Origin: Primula veris
Taxonomy: Eukaryota > Streptophyta > Magnoliopsida > Ericales > Primulaceae
Reading direction: 5' to 3'
DNA: 64,000 nucleotides
NCBI GenBank assembly: GCA_963682055.1
Contig: OY821747.1
Location: 32,796,126 to 32,860,125, forward strand
The translations under genes and the position numbers were made by a program. Below, piece after piece: positions 1 to 11,444 of this stretch. The notes under the pieces are model-generated. The model worked only from the letters and a program-made list of their open reading frames with translations. It searched no databases and was not told the origin of the DNA. The number at the start of each line of letters is the position of its first letter. Within the stretch, counting starts at the first letter, position 1.

Positions 1-132
1 TTTCTTTTTAAAGACCTGAAATATACATTTACTCTTTTTGGAAAAGATCAAGCATTATTTCATCGAAATATAAAATCATTAATTCATAATCATACTTATA
101 ATCAAAATCAATTATTGAACCCATGTTCAACA
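1..132 (-). repeat. Partial 3' LTR of the gag-only element
   Basis: Matches 3793-3924 without a difference that I can see and ends in the same GTTCAACA. It is truncated by the window edge. In element orientation this is the start (U3) of the 3' LTR. Confidence 0.92.
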
Positions 133-146
133 ATCTCCCCCATTTT
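133..146 (-). other. Polypurine tract of the gag-only element
   Basis: Read on the minus strand this is AAAATGGGGGAGAT, directly before the TGTTG start of the 3' LTR. That is the usual position and composition of the plus-strand primer of plant copia elements. Bases 147-410, between here and the gag stop, hold no recognisable coding sequence. Confidence 0.85.
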
Positions 147-410
147 GATTATGACAAAATAATAATGATTTTACAAGAAAAATATCTCCTTCATTTTAAC
201 AAAACGCATTTCCTCGAAATATATCATTTTTCTCCCCCTTTGGCATTATCAAAATGCAATCAATAATAAAAAATATGGGGTTATGTGAAGGGTTTTCAAA
301 GAAAAACCAAAGCATGAAAAATGTTATTTTTATGCATATACCCACCTAATCACATATATGTAGACATAAATGAGTAGAGTATACCGAATATGTGATGGTG
401 AGTCCGCTCG

Positions 411-2429
411 CTAATGGCATTTGCATTGAGCGTTGCCGATTCCAAATAGGTGGTACCATTTGTTGGTATGCCTCCCACCTTTGTCGATCAACGGCACTTC
501 ATTCTTGATAGTGGAGTCGATCTTCTTGACTTCCACGGTTTTTGCCGGTGTTGCCAACCACTTGTTGATTTTCTCCTTTTGAATGGAGATACCTACAACA
601 CAAGATTTGCCATTTGGTACCCAATTTCTTTTGGGTCCGACATTGTTAGTGGCTCGGGTCTTTACTACCCATTTCAAATCGCTTCTACTAACATGAAAGC
701 GATTTGGGCATTTAGAAGAATTATGCTCACTTCTACTACAATGTATACAATGCATAGACTTTTTCGTAAAACGAGAACTATGCGACTTTTTGTAGGAAGT
801 TTTAGAAGTATGATGAGCGGTTTTGGTTTGAAAACCTAAACCTCTTCTATTATTACAAGAGTTCGGCAAAACTCTTGAAGTATTCCCTTGTGTAAAAACA
901 ACCTTTTGTATAGGCGGAATAGGAGTTGTAGACAAGCTAGAAGATTTAACAAAGCGGGTTGTGCTTGAGTCAATAGAGTTGGAATCGAAACCCAAACCGC
1001 TTTTGTCATTAACATCTTTTTGACAACTCAAAATTTCGTCCAACACGGTTTTCCCTTTGGAAAACCTTGAGATTGTTAACTCGAGTTTCTTTACCGCAAT
1101 GACAAGCTCATCGTTTTTATTTTTCAAAGAGTCATTTTCGGTTTTTAAAAACTCGTTTTTATCTTTTAAGTCTTCCTTTTCGTCATCTACATCATGAAGA
1201 GAAAATGACGAAGTCGGAATAGACTCGTTTTCAATTTTATCTCTTTTTAAGGATCTTATTTCTTCATTGAGAGAAGAATTTATCCTTTTAAGAGAGTCGA
1301 CCTTTTCGACAAGCTTAGGAAATTTTTTAGAATAAACATCGCACATATGAAGTAATTCATCATAAGAAAGATCATTTACCTCATCGGCTTCGCTTTCACT
1401 TTCGCTTGAAGAAGAGAGGTTTTGTTCATGGCTTTCTTCCATGGCCATATAGCACCCAAGGTGAGCGACTTCATCTTGGTCGGAGCTATCGCTAGAGCTT
1501 GAAGCGGATATCTTCTTCTTGCTTTTGCTCTTGCGATTCATGACGCAATCTCTCGCCATGTGTCCTTCCTTGCCACATGTATAGCAAACAAAATCGTTAG
1601 AATAAATTGAATTATTTGACGATTTACCTTTGTGTTTGCGTTGGTCTTTTAGCTTTAGGACTTCCTTGACGATTCGAATGATTTGCATTGAATTTTTGTC
1701 GTCATCGGATAGCTCATTGCTCTCGTCACAAGTTGTTCCTTTGAAAGCTATCTCCCTCCTTTTTGAGATTGGCTTGTGACTATTGAGGGTGATCTCGTGT
1801 GTAATGAGTGAACCCGTCAAAGCATCAAGAGAGTAGGTATTCATGTCGTGCGCCTCTTGAATTGCGGTGACCTTTGGTTCCCATTCCTTCGGTAAGCTCC
1901 GAATCACCTTAGAAACCATTTCCTTACAAGACAAACACTTACCAAGAGATGTTAATCCATTAGTAATAGTTGTAAATCTAGCAAGCATATCGGAAATAGT
2001 TTCACCCTCGCTCATTTTAAAAAGTTCGTAGTCATGAACTAAAAGTTGGAGTTTGCAATCCTTAACTTGGTTAGTTCCCTCGTGCATAACTACTAACTTA
2101 TCCCACATAGCCTTTGCGGTTTTACAAGCGGAAATTTTGTTGTACTCGTTAGGAGAAACGGCACAAACAATAGCGTACATCGCTTTGGCGTTCGTAGAGT
2201 AGGCTTCTAGTTGAGCGTTATCTAGGTCCTCTACGGGGATTGGGTTCTCGCTATTTTCAGATGTAGGAGCGGAATATCCTACTTTAATGGTCATCCAAAG
2301 CCTAACATTATAGCTTTGTAGAAACATGCTCATCCTATCCTTCCAATAAGAAAAATTTATTCCATCAAAATATGGAGGTGTATTGGGTGATGAAGCTATG
2401 CCGGATGCGAAATTAAGTATATTAGCCAT
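411..2429 (-). CDS. Gag polyprotein of copia type (UBN2 family), intact
   Basis: A 672-residue uninterrupted reading frame starting at ATG with MANILNFASG. The N-terminal part (about residues 18-240) has the DUF4219/UBN2 look of plant copia Gag: YFDGINFSYWKDRM, then MWDKL, then the SEGETISDMLARF stretch. A CCHC zinc knuckle, CYTCGKEGHMARDC, lies near residues 282-295. It is followed by a serine-rich acidic patch (about 305-350) and a charged region likely to form coiled coil (about 360-470). A second CCHC motif, CIHCSRSEHNSSKC, lies near 561-574. The protein should form the virus-like particle and bind element RNA. The frame ends without entering a protease or integrase, and only about 280 bases separate the stop from the 3' LTR. 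The absence of stops is notable beside the decayed elements elsewhere in the window. Confidence 0.9.
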   Translation of the reverse strand: MANILNFASGIASSPNTPPYFDGINFSYWKDRMSMFLQSYNVRLWMTIKVGYSAPTSENSENPIPVEDLDNAQLEAYSTNAKAMYAIVCAVSPNEYNKISACKTAKAMWDKLVVMHEGTNQVKDCKLQLLVHDYELFKMSEGETISDMLARFTTITNGLTSLGKCLSCKEMVSKVIRSLPKEWEPKVTAIQEAHDMNTYSLDALTGSLITHEITLNSHKPISKRREIAFKGTTCDESNELSDDDKNSMQIIRIVKEVLKLKDQRKHKGKSSNNSIYSNDFVCYTCGKEGHMARDCVMNRKSKSKKKISASSSSDSSDQDEVAHLGCYMAMEESHEQNLSSSSESESEADEVNDLSYDELLHMCDVYSKKFPKLVEKVDSLKRINSSLNEEIRSLKRDKIENESIPTSSFSLHDVDDEKEDLKDKNEFLKTENDSLKNKNDELVIAVKKLELTISRFSKGKTVLDEILSCQKDVNDKSGLGFDSNSIDSSTTRFVKSSSLSTTPIPPIQKVVFTQGNTSRVLPNSCNNRRGLGFQTKTAHHTSKTSYKKSHSSRFTKKSMHCIHCSRSEHNSSKCPNRFHVSRSDLKWVVKTRATNNVGPKRNWVPNGKSCVVGISIQKEKINKWLATPAKTVEVKKIDSTIKNEVPLIDKGGRHTNKWYHLFGIGNAQCKCH

Positions 2430-2477
2430 CGGGATCTTAACTCTAGAATCGTTAGATTCCTATATGCAAGAGCCTCG

Positions 2478-2489
2478 GCTCTGATACCA
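2478..2489 (-). other. Primer binding site, initiator tRNA-Met type
   Basis: The minus strand reads TGGTATCAGAGC, the 12-base complement of the 3' end of plant initiator tRNA-Met, two bases inside the end of the 5' LTR. It fixes the element orientation. Confidence 0.92.
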
Positions 2490-3173
2490 ATTGTTGGCCC
2501 GTGTGCGGCTAGTCCTTAGAGGGGGGGTGAATAAGGATTTGGCGATTTTCGCCTAATTAAAAATTCTAAACAACTAACACCCAACTTATGCAAATTCTAA
2601 ACTTAAGCGTTTAATATACTATAATGAAATGCTAGAAATCCTAAACGCAAGCAAGAATATAAGCAATAATAAAGTTGCGGAAAGTAAAAGTTTAGGGAAA
2701 GAAGAAGACACCAAGATTTATAGAGGTTCGGCAAACGGCCTACGTCCTCTCCTCGGTACTACCGAGTAATTCACTATAATTCTTCTTTCGGATTTTACAA
2801 TCCTAATGAGCTAATCAACCGATTAAGCTCCCCCACACTTTATGAGTGTCCCGAATGAAAAGACCTAGAGCTTTTAAGCTTCACTTGCTTACAAAGCCTC
2901 TACCCGATCACTCGCTCACAAAAATGAGTTTATAAAATACTCGTTACAATTTTATCGAAAATTGAAACAACACCCACAATCGATTGCTTCTAAAATAAGC
3001 TAATATGTGGTTTCGATGATGTTTGATCTTTGTTGGAGCTTGTATCTCTTTATCTTCAATTTCTCTCTTTTCGAAGTATTTCACCAAAATGGTGATTTTG
3101 GGTTTTTGTATATGAGAGAGGTTGAAGGATTGATTGTTGTTGTGATAGATGATTTATGAGAGATATTGGGGTG

Positions 3174-3183
3174 ATTTATATAA
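3174..3183 (-). promoter_or_regulatory. TATA-like box in the LTR of the gag-only element
   Basis: The minus strand reads TTATATAAAT, about 105 bases downstream (element sense) of the dyad cluster. This position fits a U3 promoter. No transcript evidence is available. Confidence 0.5.
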
Positions 3184-3288
3184 CAGCAAAGTCTGTTTTT
3201 GCTGGATATGACCGTTGGAAGTGGTTCCACTGGTTTTAAGCAACTTTCCAGAATAAGCTGAAAAGCTGTTTTCGAAATCTGTAGAAAA

Positions 3289-3692
3289 CGATCGGTCGTT
3301 TTCTACAGTCGATCGGTCGTTTTCCAGAAAACGATCGGTCGTTCTCTGAAAACGATCGGTCGTGTTTATACTGGACTCACTGGAAGAAATTGGACCAAAA
3401 ACGATCGGTCGTTTTTGTCCAGTCGATCGGTCGACTGTTCTTCTGGCAGTTTCTCGGTCTTCTCGCTATTCTTCGAAAGCTCATAACTCATTCGTTTTAG
3501 CTCCGATTTTGGTTCCGTCTGAACCTGTGGCTTCGTTTTTCTGTGCTCTATCTTTCTGGCGCTGAAATTTTCATTTACTTCTTTTGGAAAACGATCGATC
3601 GTTTCATAAAACGATCGGTCGACTTTTCGACCTGCTCACTGGAAGAATTTGGACCAAAAACGATCGGTCGTTTTTGTACAGTCGATCGGTCG
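3289..3692. repeat. Cluster of CGATCGGTCG dyad motifs in U3
   Basis: Nine exact CGATCGGTCG sites start at 3289, 3310, 3332, 3353, 3402, 3424, 3612, 3661 and 3683, with one variant CGATCGATCG at 3592. Most are embedded in a wider dyad with AAAACGA and TCGTTTT arms around TCGG. Steps between neighbours are 21, 22, 21, 49 and 22 in the first group and 20, 49 and 22 in the second. The arrangement resembles a repeated enhancer. Confidence 0.85.
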
Positions 3693-4179
3693 TTTTTGTC
3701 CTGGTCTCGTTAACCTTCGAATGCTTGTATCTTCTTCGTTTTAGCTCCGAATTTGGTTCCGCTTCAACCGTTGGCTTCGTTTTCGAATGCTCTTTCTTTT
3801 TAAAGACCTGAAATATACATTTACTCTTTTTGGAAAAGATCAAGCATTATTTCATCGAAATATAAAATCATTAATTCATAATCATACTTATAATCAAAAT
3901 CAATTATTGAACCCATGTTCAACAGGTTTTTTCACCTTTATAATAGTTTTAACTATTTAAGGAGTAACCGTACATAACCTTTGTCTTTATAGCATAGAGT
4001 TGGCTCCTTGAGTATTATCTCTTGCTTTGTGACAACGGGCCATATTGTTCCTTTCAATTACTGTCTTGGAGCCACAGGTTTTCAATTTTGACGATTGTCT
4101 AAAATCTCGCTTGGCTAGGCGACTCATCGGGATCGCGACAGTTCGAGACAAATAACACTTTAACTCTAAGAATAAGTGG

Positions 4180-4613
4180 AAAATAGCAGCGTTGTTGAGG
4201 ATTATTGTTCGGAGAATTGTTGTTTATTGTATCATAGTTGGTTATATAAGAACCAAAAAGTTTCCCTATGGGTTCGTCATTAGTCTTTTATTTTATTAGC
4301 TTGTTATTACTATTTAATGAGATACCTTTTGGTCATAAGTTTGAATATTGCAATTGGTTTGTTTATAGATAAAGTAAACATTTGGAATGCTCATATATGT
4401 CTAACGTCTAGGTGAAAGAAATTGATTTTCCTTTTCTAGGCCATATTTCATCTTATTTTGGTACAGATTACTTTCAAGAAAATAGTTTTGGATATAAGGG
4501 CACTTTCTTTGATGTGGTGAAATGGCTAGATGATGCATGTTGAATTGAAGAATTGTTACTTGAGCGGTTGAACTCACAACTGTTGTGAATTTTTGATACA
4601 AAAATATTGTATG
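4180..4613. repeat. 434-base block shared with 60538-60971 (copy 1)
   Basis: This block and 60538-60971 have the same length and agree at nearly all positions I compared, including GAGAATTGTTGTTTATTG and the shared end AATATTGTATG. I see no coding sequence, TIR or other signature that names it. In the other copy it directly follows the truncated lectin gene, so here it may be the flank of a further lost lectin paralogue. The flank continues beyond 4613 as TGACTTATTTGC, which shows what the other site looked like before a copia insertion. Bases 3925-4179 to its left hold nothing recognisable. Confidence 0.85.
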
Positions 4614-5349
4614 TGACTTATTTGCAATGATAGAAAAGTGAATTTTCACCCGTTTGTAATGTTAGGTTGGTTGTATGAGTTGATAGCAATTTGGTATATG
4701 TTTATGTTTGTCGAGCCTTAAGAATTTTTCTACCTGAATTATGAAATTACGTTTAGATTCAAGCTATATTGTTTTATTATATTTCTAGGTAAGTTAATAA
4801 AAGTATAATTAGAATTTTTATTATCCGGGAACTATATTGCATGTGAATGAAGGCCGAACTTGTTATAAACGAGAAGAGGATGTCGTACCTCAAACAATTT
4901 ATTAATGTTATGATTATATTTTAATTGGTTTCAATAAAAAGTTCAGTACCATACTTATGTACATCAACAAACGAATGTAATTTATTTTTATTTTATTTTA
5001 CTTTTATTTTGCATGAAGATTGAGGGTGTAGCATTAAATTTGTTTACGTCGTAATTGTTAGAGTTAGTTTCTTTGTTTGTTTGTTTGTTTGATTGTCTGG
5101 TTGTTGTTAAGCATTACTTGATTAGAAGCCTTTTGTTTGGAACTTGTAATACATAACGTTGGAACGCCAAAGCGGGATACGGGAATCTCATACTGGTTTT
5201 GTTCAGGGTGTAACCGACATACTGCATTTACATACGACAACTTGCTTGACGAAACAACATACTTCTTTTGGCGAGTTTGTAAACTTTAATGGATACAATT
5301 CATATAGCTCAAGAGAGTGTGATAACTTGTACTTAGCCTAATTCCCTAA
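4614..5349. other. Intergenic, nothing recognised
   Basis: AT-rich sequence without a convincing gene. A 60-codon open stretch at 5159-5341 lacks an ATG start and resembles nothing I know. The last five bases, CCTAA (5345-5349), are the left target duplication of the next element. Confidence 0.6.
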
Positions 5350-5892
5350 TGTTGGGTACGTTGTAAATAAACACAATAATTTTTACGGAAAAGAAATGGA
5401 CAAATAAACAGAAAATGATTTCCTCAAATATATAATTATCAATTACAACATTTAACATAAAATAATGTAAATGATACCGAAATGGACTAAAGTCCGAGAC
5501 AAGGTAACTGCAAGCAGTTTCCCTTAAACGATATTTTCCCCGCCACCTCTGCTTCTGGCTAAAAGGGGCACTTCGTTCCCAAGGTACAACGTCTATCACA
5601 TGTGACTCGGCGGAAACGGCACCGAGCCACGGTCGGGCTGTTGGTGGTGCGGTACTCTCTCTCTATATGTATGCATGTGTGAATGTGTGTGAATGTGAAT
5701 GTGTGTGACATGTATGAAACTTGTCTTGAAAAAGTGTCTCAAAAAATGGACCAAGACCATCTTTTTTTAAACCTTTTCTTTGTAACTCATTTTACAATTA
5801 AAGACACATAAATGGGGAGAATGAATGGTTTTTTGTAAGCACTAAATTAAAAGAGCATTCACTCAAATAAAACCACTTGGTTTTTTCCAACA
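5350..5892 (-). repeat. 3' LTR of the decayed copia element
   Basis: 543 bases, with TGTTGGG and CCAACA ends, matching 11445-11989. It contains a CT/GT-rich simple stretch near 5653-5710. Confidence 0.9.
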
Positions 5893-6469
5893 ATCCCCCA
5901 CATGAATGCGATCTAAAACATGCAACGTGCAACTAAATGCAAGTGAGAGAACCACGAGAATTCACTGCATAAGGACAGGTAGCGCGCGCCTTGAACCTGT
6001 CATAGTGATGTAAAATCTGATATGCTACTATTGGGTAGCCTTAAAGCCTTTAACCCTTTAGCGTTTGTGCAAACCAGGGTAATACTCACACAGTGTCCTC
6101 TCTACACCACTTACTAAGCCCTTTGGTTGTTGTCCATATTTGGCCCTGGACTGCCTTGGCAAATTCAACCAAGTGCTCTAGTGATTTAGCCCTAGATCAT
6201 CACATAATATCGGCCATACACACTCGTTATAGGTGATTTTCAAGTCAAGGGTGTCCTGACTCACCCCACTCGACCTTCGAGATACTTGATTCATTAAGAG
6301 CCTCATGCTCACCCTTAAAATGGTACAGGTCTATCACTCTTTCATCATAGAAATGGGCTGAGAATTTATGTTCTCGAGTGCTTTGTTCGGTTACCCGCAC
6401 AATTCAGTTTCCCATTGAACCCGAGACTGAAGTTTCCAGTTCAGGTTGAGTTACCTATACGAAGGTTTC

Positions 6470-7130
6470 CAATTTATTGGGCTTCAAACCCCATTTCCCT
6501 CGATGATGCTCCAACTCCTCCAGAGTCAAGCATTTTGTATATAGATCCGCATTATTATCCTTAGACCTTGCAAAGTCTCGGGATACCACAATTTTTGCTA
6601 GCAATTCCTCTTACGGATTTGTGTCTCCGACGAATATGTCATGACTTTGTCGGGACTTTCCATTATACAAATTATTCTGGTCCCGTTTAATAACTGACTG
6701 ACTGCAGCAGTACACGTTTATTGCGGGAACAGATTTTGGCCACTTGGAATACTTCCCAAGACTTCTCAGCCAATCTGCCTCTTCTGTAGCTTGATTCAAC
6801 GTTATGAATTCTAACTCTACAGTTTCTCCAACTATGCAGGTCTATTTTACAGACCTCCATAAGACTGCAACCTCTTTAAGTACAAACATATCCACTAATG
6901 GACCTTGTACTGTTAAAGTTCGAGATACACTTGATATCTAAATACCCTCCAAACATTTTGGACATCTCGTATAATGCAGTTCATGATTGGCAGTATACCT
7001 CATGTATCTGAGAAGCCTCATTGGCAAACCTACTGAGTCTGCTCACTGAGTTGGCTATAACTGGTCTAGTGCAGTTCTTGACGCACAAGAGACTACCTAT
7101 GATAAGTTAGGTGTTTGTTTTAGTCCATAT
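6470..7130 (-). pseudogene. Copia reverse transcriptase end and RNase H remnant
   Basis: Minus-strand translation around 7000-7100 gives GSLLCVKNCTRPVIANSVSR, the junction that in copia elements reads like GSL-NCTRPDIA-VSRLSR. Around 6611-6799 an open piece reads EEADWLRSLG, then WPKSVPAINV and LYNGKSRQS, matching the RNase H order EAEWLRN, WPKPVPPI, YNGKSRH of copia elements. Near 6480 GLKP continues the family's C-terminal end. Stops and frame changes between these blocks show that the gene is dead. The known order confirms minus-strand orientation, with the 3' LTR on the left. Confidence 0.82.
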
Positions 7131-10100
7131 AATGACTTAACAAGTTTTTCGCACCTTGGCTTACTTTTTACGGAACCACGACCCAATGGGTTGTTCCTAA
7201 TTCTCTAGATCTCCATTTATAAAACACATGTTCTCATTAATTAATGATGCGTCCTTTTTATAGAGATTAGAGTATAGACATTAAAATTATCAAAACCGTC
7301 AGTTTACTTAAAGTAATTGACTTTATTCCTCACGTGCTTATCAACCTCATTGTTGATGGCATCTTCCCATATACACATTATATGGAAAACATTGATTATT
7401 TCAATGTCGTCGATTCACCTTCACTCATGAAGGTCAAGGGACAAAAGAAGTTTCATTACTTACCCTTTTACCATGCCGATGCACTTCATCTTCCTTAAAA
7501 GATTCACTTTCCACATTTTTCTAGCACCGTTTGAGTGTTCACTTGTCTTGGGTAGCGTAATGCTTTGAACCCTCAACGTATTGGTCACACTCGCCAGGCG
7601 TTAGAGTTTTGCGGAAAACTTCTCTTTTAGAAAGTATGCTTCTCGGGCATAGAACAATGTTCTATATGCACTTTAAAGCCATATGCCTTATGCACTAGAA
7701 ACCGATCAGCAATATATTTTGTGCTTATCCGATGAACACACAATCTACCGTTTTCGATCCTATCCAAATCCTTCAAGGAACAAGATTGAGACCTTTCTTA
7801 GGTAGCATCAAAACTTTCACGAACTTATAGTCAGGCACCATGCCTTCTATAATTCTGACTGTTTGGTCCAACTTCCTAAGCGATAGTTTGTTCAACACGT
7901 AGCTTGCGGAAAGCTCACTTCCCGTACAAATTCAGAGTTTAATCCTGAACTTATCAACATGATATTCATCGTTTAAGAACTACATTTTTGCTCGAGAGCA
8001 CAATAAGTTGTTCTTTAACGATTGGTGTCATTCCATCAACACAATTATGTGAACGGTGTCTCATATTCACCGTTTCAATCACACTGATCATGTATTCATA
8101 TCCATGTGAATATACCATTTCGGAACTAGTTAGACAATATCTAACACTTCCAAAAATAGTCTATCATTTAATGATTAACACTTAATCATTGGATTAAAGT
8201 TGGTAGATTAACACAACAGAACACCCATGATTAAACATGTTTTCTGACAAGTCTTAATCCTCAACAATAGAATTCACGTATTCATTCTTACTTGAATGAA
8301 TATCTCGACTGATTTGTCTTTAATTCTCATCAAGTAGACATATCAGTGTTTAGTACAACCATCAATAAATTGAGTAAATACCTTTTAAACCCTTCTTGGT
8401 TTTGCACGCATCTCAAATGCATCAAACCATTAGGTTATGTACTCCGTTCGAAACTTCGAACTGAAGACTTAGCAATACATTGTTTCAAACACAAACTCAT
8501 ATTTGTGTTTCAATTTAAATAATAGATTTAGAAAAATAAAATATTTATGGTTTTATATTTTCATGACCTACTATATCATGTCAAATCAGTGACTTAGTTG
8601 AATAACTCAACATGTCATTATTGACCACAAGAGTATCGACTAAAATGTTCATTTTGAACAAATAGTCACTCATGTATTGCCACAAACAAGCAAACTTATC
8701 ACAATTTGATCCTAGTGTTTTGCCTACCGAAAGGCTACTGCCCTTTAGGTTTCAAAATACCACTAGTCATGATTCAGATTTGTATGCTTGCACTTGTTAG
8801 TGGATTTCCAAACGTTTAAAACGTTTCCACACACTAACGCCCCCACAGTTCGTGCATTCCCTTTGTCCTCACTCAGAACATGCACACTGTTATAGAAAAA
8901 CTTAATCGGTTTCAATATGGTAAATGAACAATATCATTTATTTCAGACGTTTTAAGTCCATACCACTGAACCGTTAGGCTTTCTCCCACTCGCCCGTAGA
9001 CGCTTTTGGGTACGTTTAGATTCTCGATCTACATGATCGACAGGTTACCCCCACATTTGTGGGACCCTCAGGGTTCTCCCCCAATAACGTAATATAATAT
9101 TACTACATTACTATTCTCAATAATAGCAATCTCAACATATTTGTAATATGTTCTTTAAACAACTTAATAAAATGTTATTTCAACAAATTATTAAATGTTT
9201 TTCTCACAAATTAATAAGATGTTAATTTCAACAAATTATTAAATGTTTTTTCAGCAAATTAATAAGATATTATTTCAACAAAATAATAAATTAGCCGATA
9301 TTTGTTTATTCTTAAAATAAAACTCAACGGCCATTTATAATTTGTCTATCATCAAATTATTTGCTCTTGTATGAACAAAGTTTGTTATTAAATAAACTTT
9401 CATCCAAATATGTAACCGACTCGTCAATGCAATTCGTAGGTAGCTAATAAAACTCTCCATAAATGCCAACAACGACTGTCGTTACAATAATATATAACTC
9501 TCCAAATTAAATTGCGATTAAACCACAATTAATAAGAAGTTATAAATACTCGTCATTAATCTCATTAATGATCAGCGTTACAAAATTTGTAACCCTCCAA
9601 ATTACATTGCAATAAATCACAACTAAAAGGAGTTACGACCCATTATTTCACCACATAAATGTATTTAATAATGGTCGTTTAAAATTAGTAACCCCCGCCA
9701 TTAATATGCACTCATGCAAAATTAATAGGAGTTACACCGGCACCCACAATGTTCTGGTCAGTTCCAGCACCCATTGTGTTCCGGACGTTTCCCGCAGGAA
9801 ACTGTTTGTTATCTCAAATAACAAACACGCACAATCTAATTTCGAAAAATGAAACTAAAACTCCTTCTTCGCAAACACCAAATTTCTATAACCGCGCATG
9901 GTTTCAAGAAACTGATTTTGCAAGAGTATTCTAGTTCATTCCCCGAAAAAGATTATCAAATTCTGAAAGATTTATTCAGCCGTAAACACCAGATAAATCT
10001 GATTTTACACAGAACAATCTCAGAATTTAACCAGTTCTGTCATAAGCCCCAAATTCTGAAAATCAGAAAATGGTTTTACAAGAACTATTTCAAAACCAGT

Positions 10101-11444
10101 TCTGTCGTAATCCCCAATTTAATGGCTTTTACTAGAACTGTTTCGAATAATCACCAATCCTCCAATTCCATGTAAAGATCCATGTCTACATAAAAAACTC
10201 ATTGGAAATTGTTAGTAATTTTATTAACATGAAACCAAAAAACATGTAAAATAAACTAACAATACAATCTATTCTCTAACCAGATTACTCATGTAAATGT
10301 AAATAAAAAGGTTCACTATAAAATAAACATCATTATTTATTATAGTAACAACAACACCAAAAACATTTCATAAATCAAATAAATGGGGCCACCATTTCCA
10401 GAATGTAACTCATAAATCATTTAATTAGCCGTTTACTACTAAATAACCCATTTACTACCAATATTAAACACCATTTAAGTCCAAAAATTAAACTCTAATT
10501 TTTCTCGACTTTAAAACGGTTACACAATCTGTGTATTATATCCTCCGGAATAACAAACCGAAAACAATTTAATCCATGTAATTGTGTTGTAACCCTTTAC
10601 AACTCATCATATTCAAATAAATAAATAAATAATAATGCAAACATAACGTTTGGCAAACATGGATTGTTTTAAATCTTACAAACCCTTAAATAACATGTAC
10701 ATAATTTCAACAGGTCCATGAGGGTTTATTACCAACTGCCGTTTCATATGTTACAAAAAATTATTCACATGACAATAATGAATGGTGCCTATTACTTACT
10801 CGTTTCATATATGTCACAAATAAACGTATGACCTTTAAATCATGCATAAACACATTAACACGTGTAAATCTTGCAACCTGCAAAGATGGGAGATCACCCC
10901 GCACAAAACATGTAAATATATGGCATAATGACCTTTAAATTTATAACCATTACAGACCAACCGATCCATGCATGCGACCAACACGTTCCTAAACACACTG
11001 TAACAATATTATACCATTTCCCACACAGTATTAGAAAAGGAAATACACAAAAGTGAAACATAGATTGTCTCTAACAACCCACTGTAACAAGTTAGTTTCG
11101 TAATTAATGGGCAAGACCCATATTTGATCATGCATGCACACTGTACACAAGGAAAAGGTAGTCTAAACCAAATCACAAATTATATATGCTAATAAAGTGC
11201 GACCATACATACGTGGCGGTATAAAACCGAAAATAAAGATTTTCGTAGAACCCTCAAAAAAGGTAAAACAAAATAAAACCGCTTTCAAAAATTCAACCGG
11301 AAACACCAATTTCTTAAAACCAAAGTTTGTAAGAAAATGATTTTTCCAAAAAACTGACTAAGCTACGGAAATAATTTTCTGTTTATCCAAACACAAAAAT
11401 TATTGTATTAACGTACGAAACATAAAAAAAATATCGTTTAAGAT
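7131..11444 (-). other. Internal region of the decayed copia element, no readable domain
   Basis: This should hold integrase, protease and gag. I could not recognise any domain on either strand. Open stretches at 7988-8185 and 9849-10175 are short and unlike known families. The end next to the right LTR (minus strand ATCTTAAACGATATT) is not a tRNA-Met primer complement. Either the 5' leader was lost or another tRNA was used. Confidence 0.55.

Larger units (their letters stand above)
1..3924 (-). mobile_element. Gag-only Ty1/copia-type LTR retrotransposon (TR-GAG-like, non-autonomous)
   Basis: Minus-strand element whose 5' LTR is at 2492-3924 and whose 3' LTR enters the window at 1-132. The first 132 bases of the window are identical by eye to 3793-3924, so both ends are present and the element closes within about 4 kb plus the missing part of the left LTR. 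Between the LTRs there is a tRNA-Met type primer site, one gag reading frame and a polypurine tract. No protease, integrase, reverse transcriptase or RNase H is present. Gag-only plant elements have been called TR-GAG; they must borrow polymerase from autonomous relatives. Identical LTR ends suggest recent insertion. The left target duplication lies outside the window, so it cannot be compared with the bases after 3924. Confidence 0.9.
2492..3924 (-). repeat. 5' LTR of the gag-only element
   Basis: A 1433-base LTR bounded by TGTTGG and CAACA. In element orientation it begins at 3924. A TATA-like TTATATAAAT lies at 3174-3183 on the minus strand, which puts the promoter roughly 740 bases into the LTR. 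Upstream of it lies a cluster of AACGATCGGTCGTT dyads (3289-3692), and two related segments of about 240 bases (around 3345-3590 and 3590-3790) share the same order of motifs. Confidence 0.9.

Noticed and set aside
450..839. Plus-strand open frame of 129 codons
   Set aside because: It is the antisense shadow of the gag gene (411-2429), which has clear domain matches.
3362..3843. Short frames on both strands rich in NDRSF or DRSV words
   Set aside because: They translate the CGATCGGTCG repeats of the LTR and are not conserved coding sequence.
5159..5341. Possible small gene of 60 codons
   Set aside because: It lacks an ATG start, has no similarity I recognise, and sits in AT-rich spacer between repeats.
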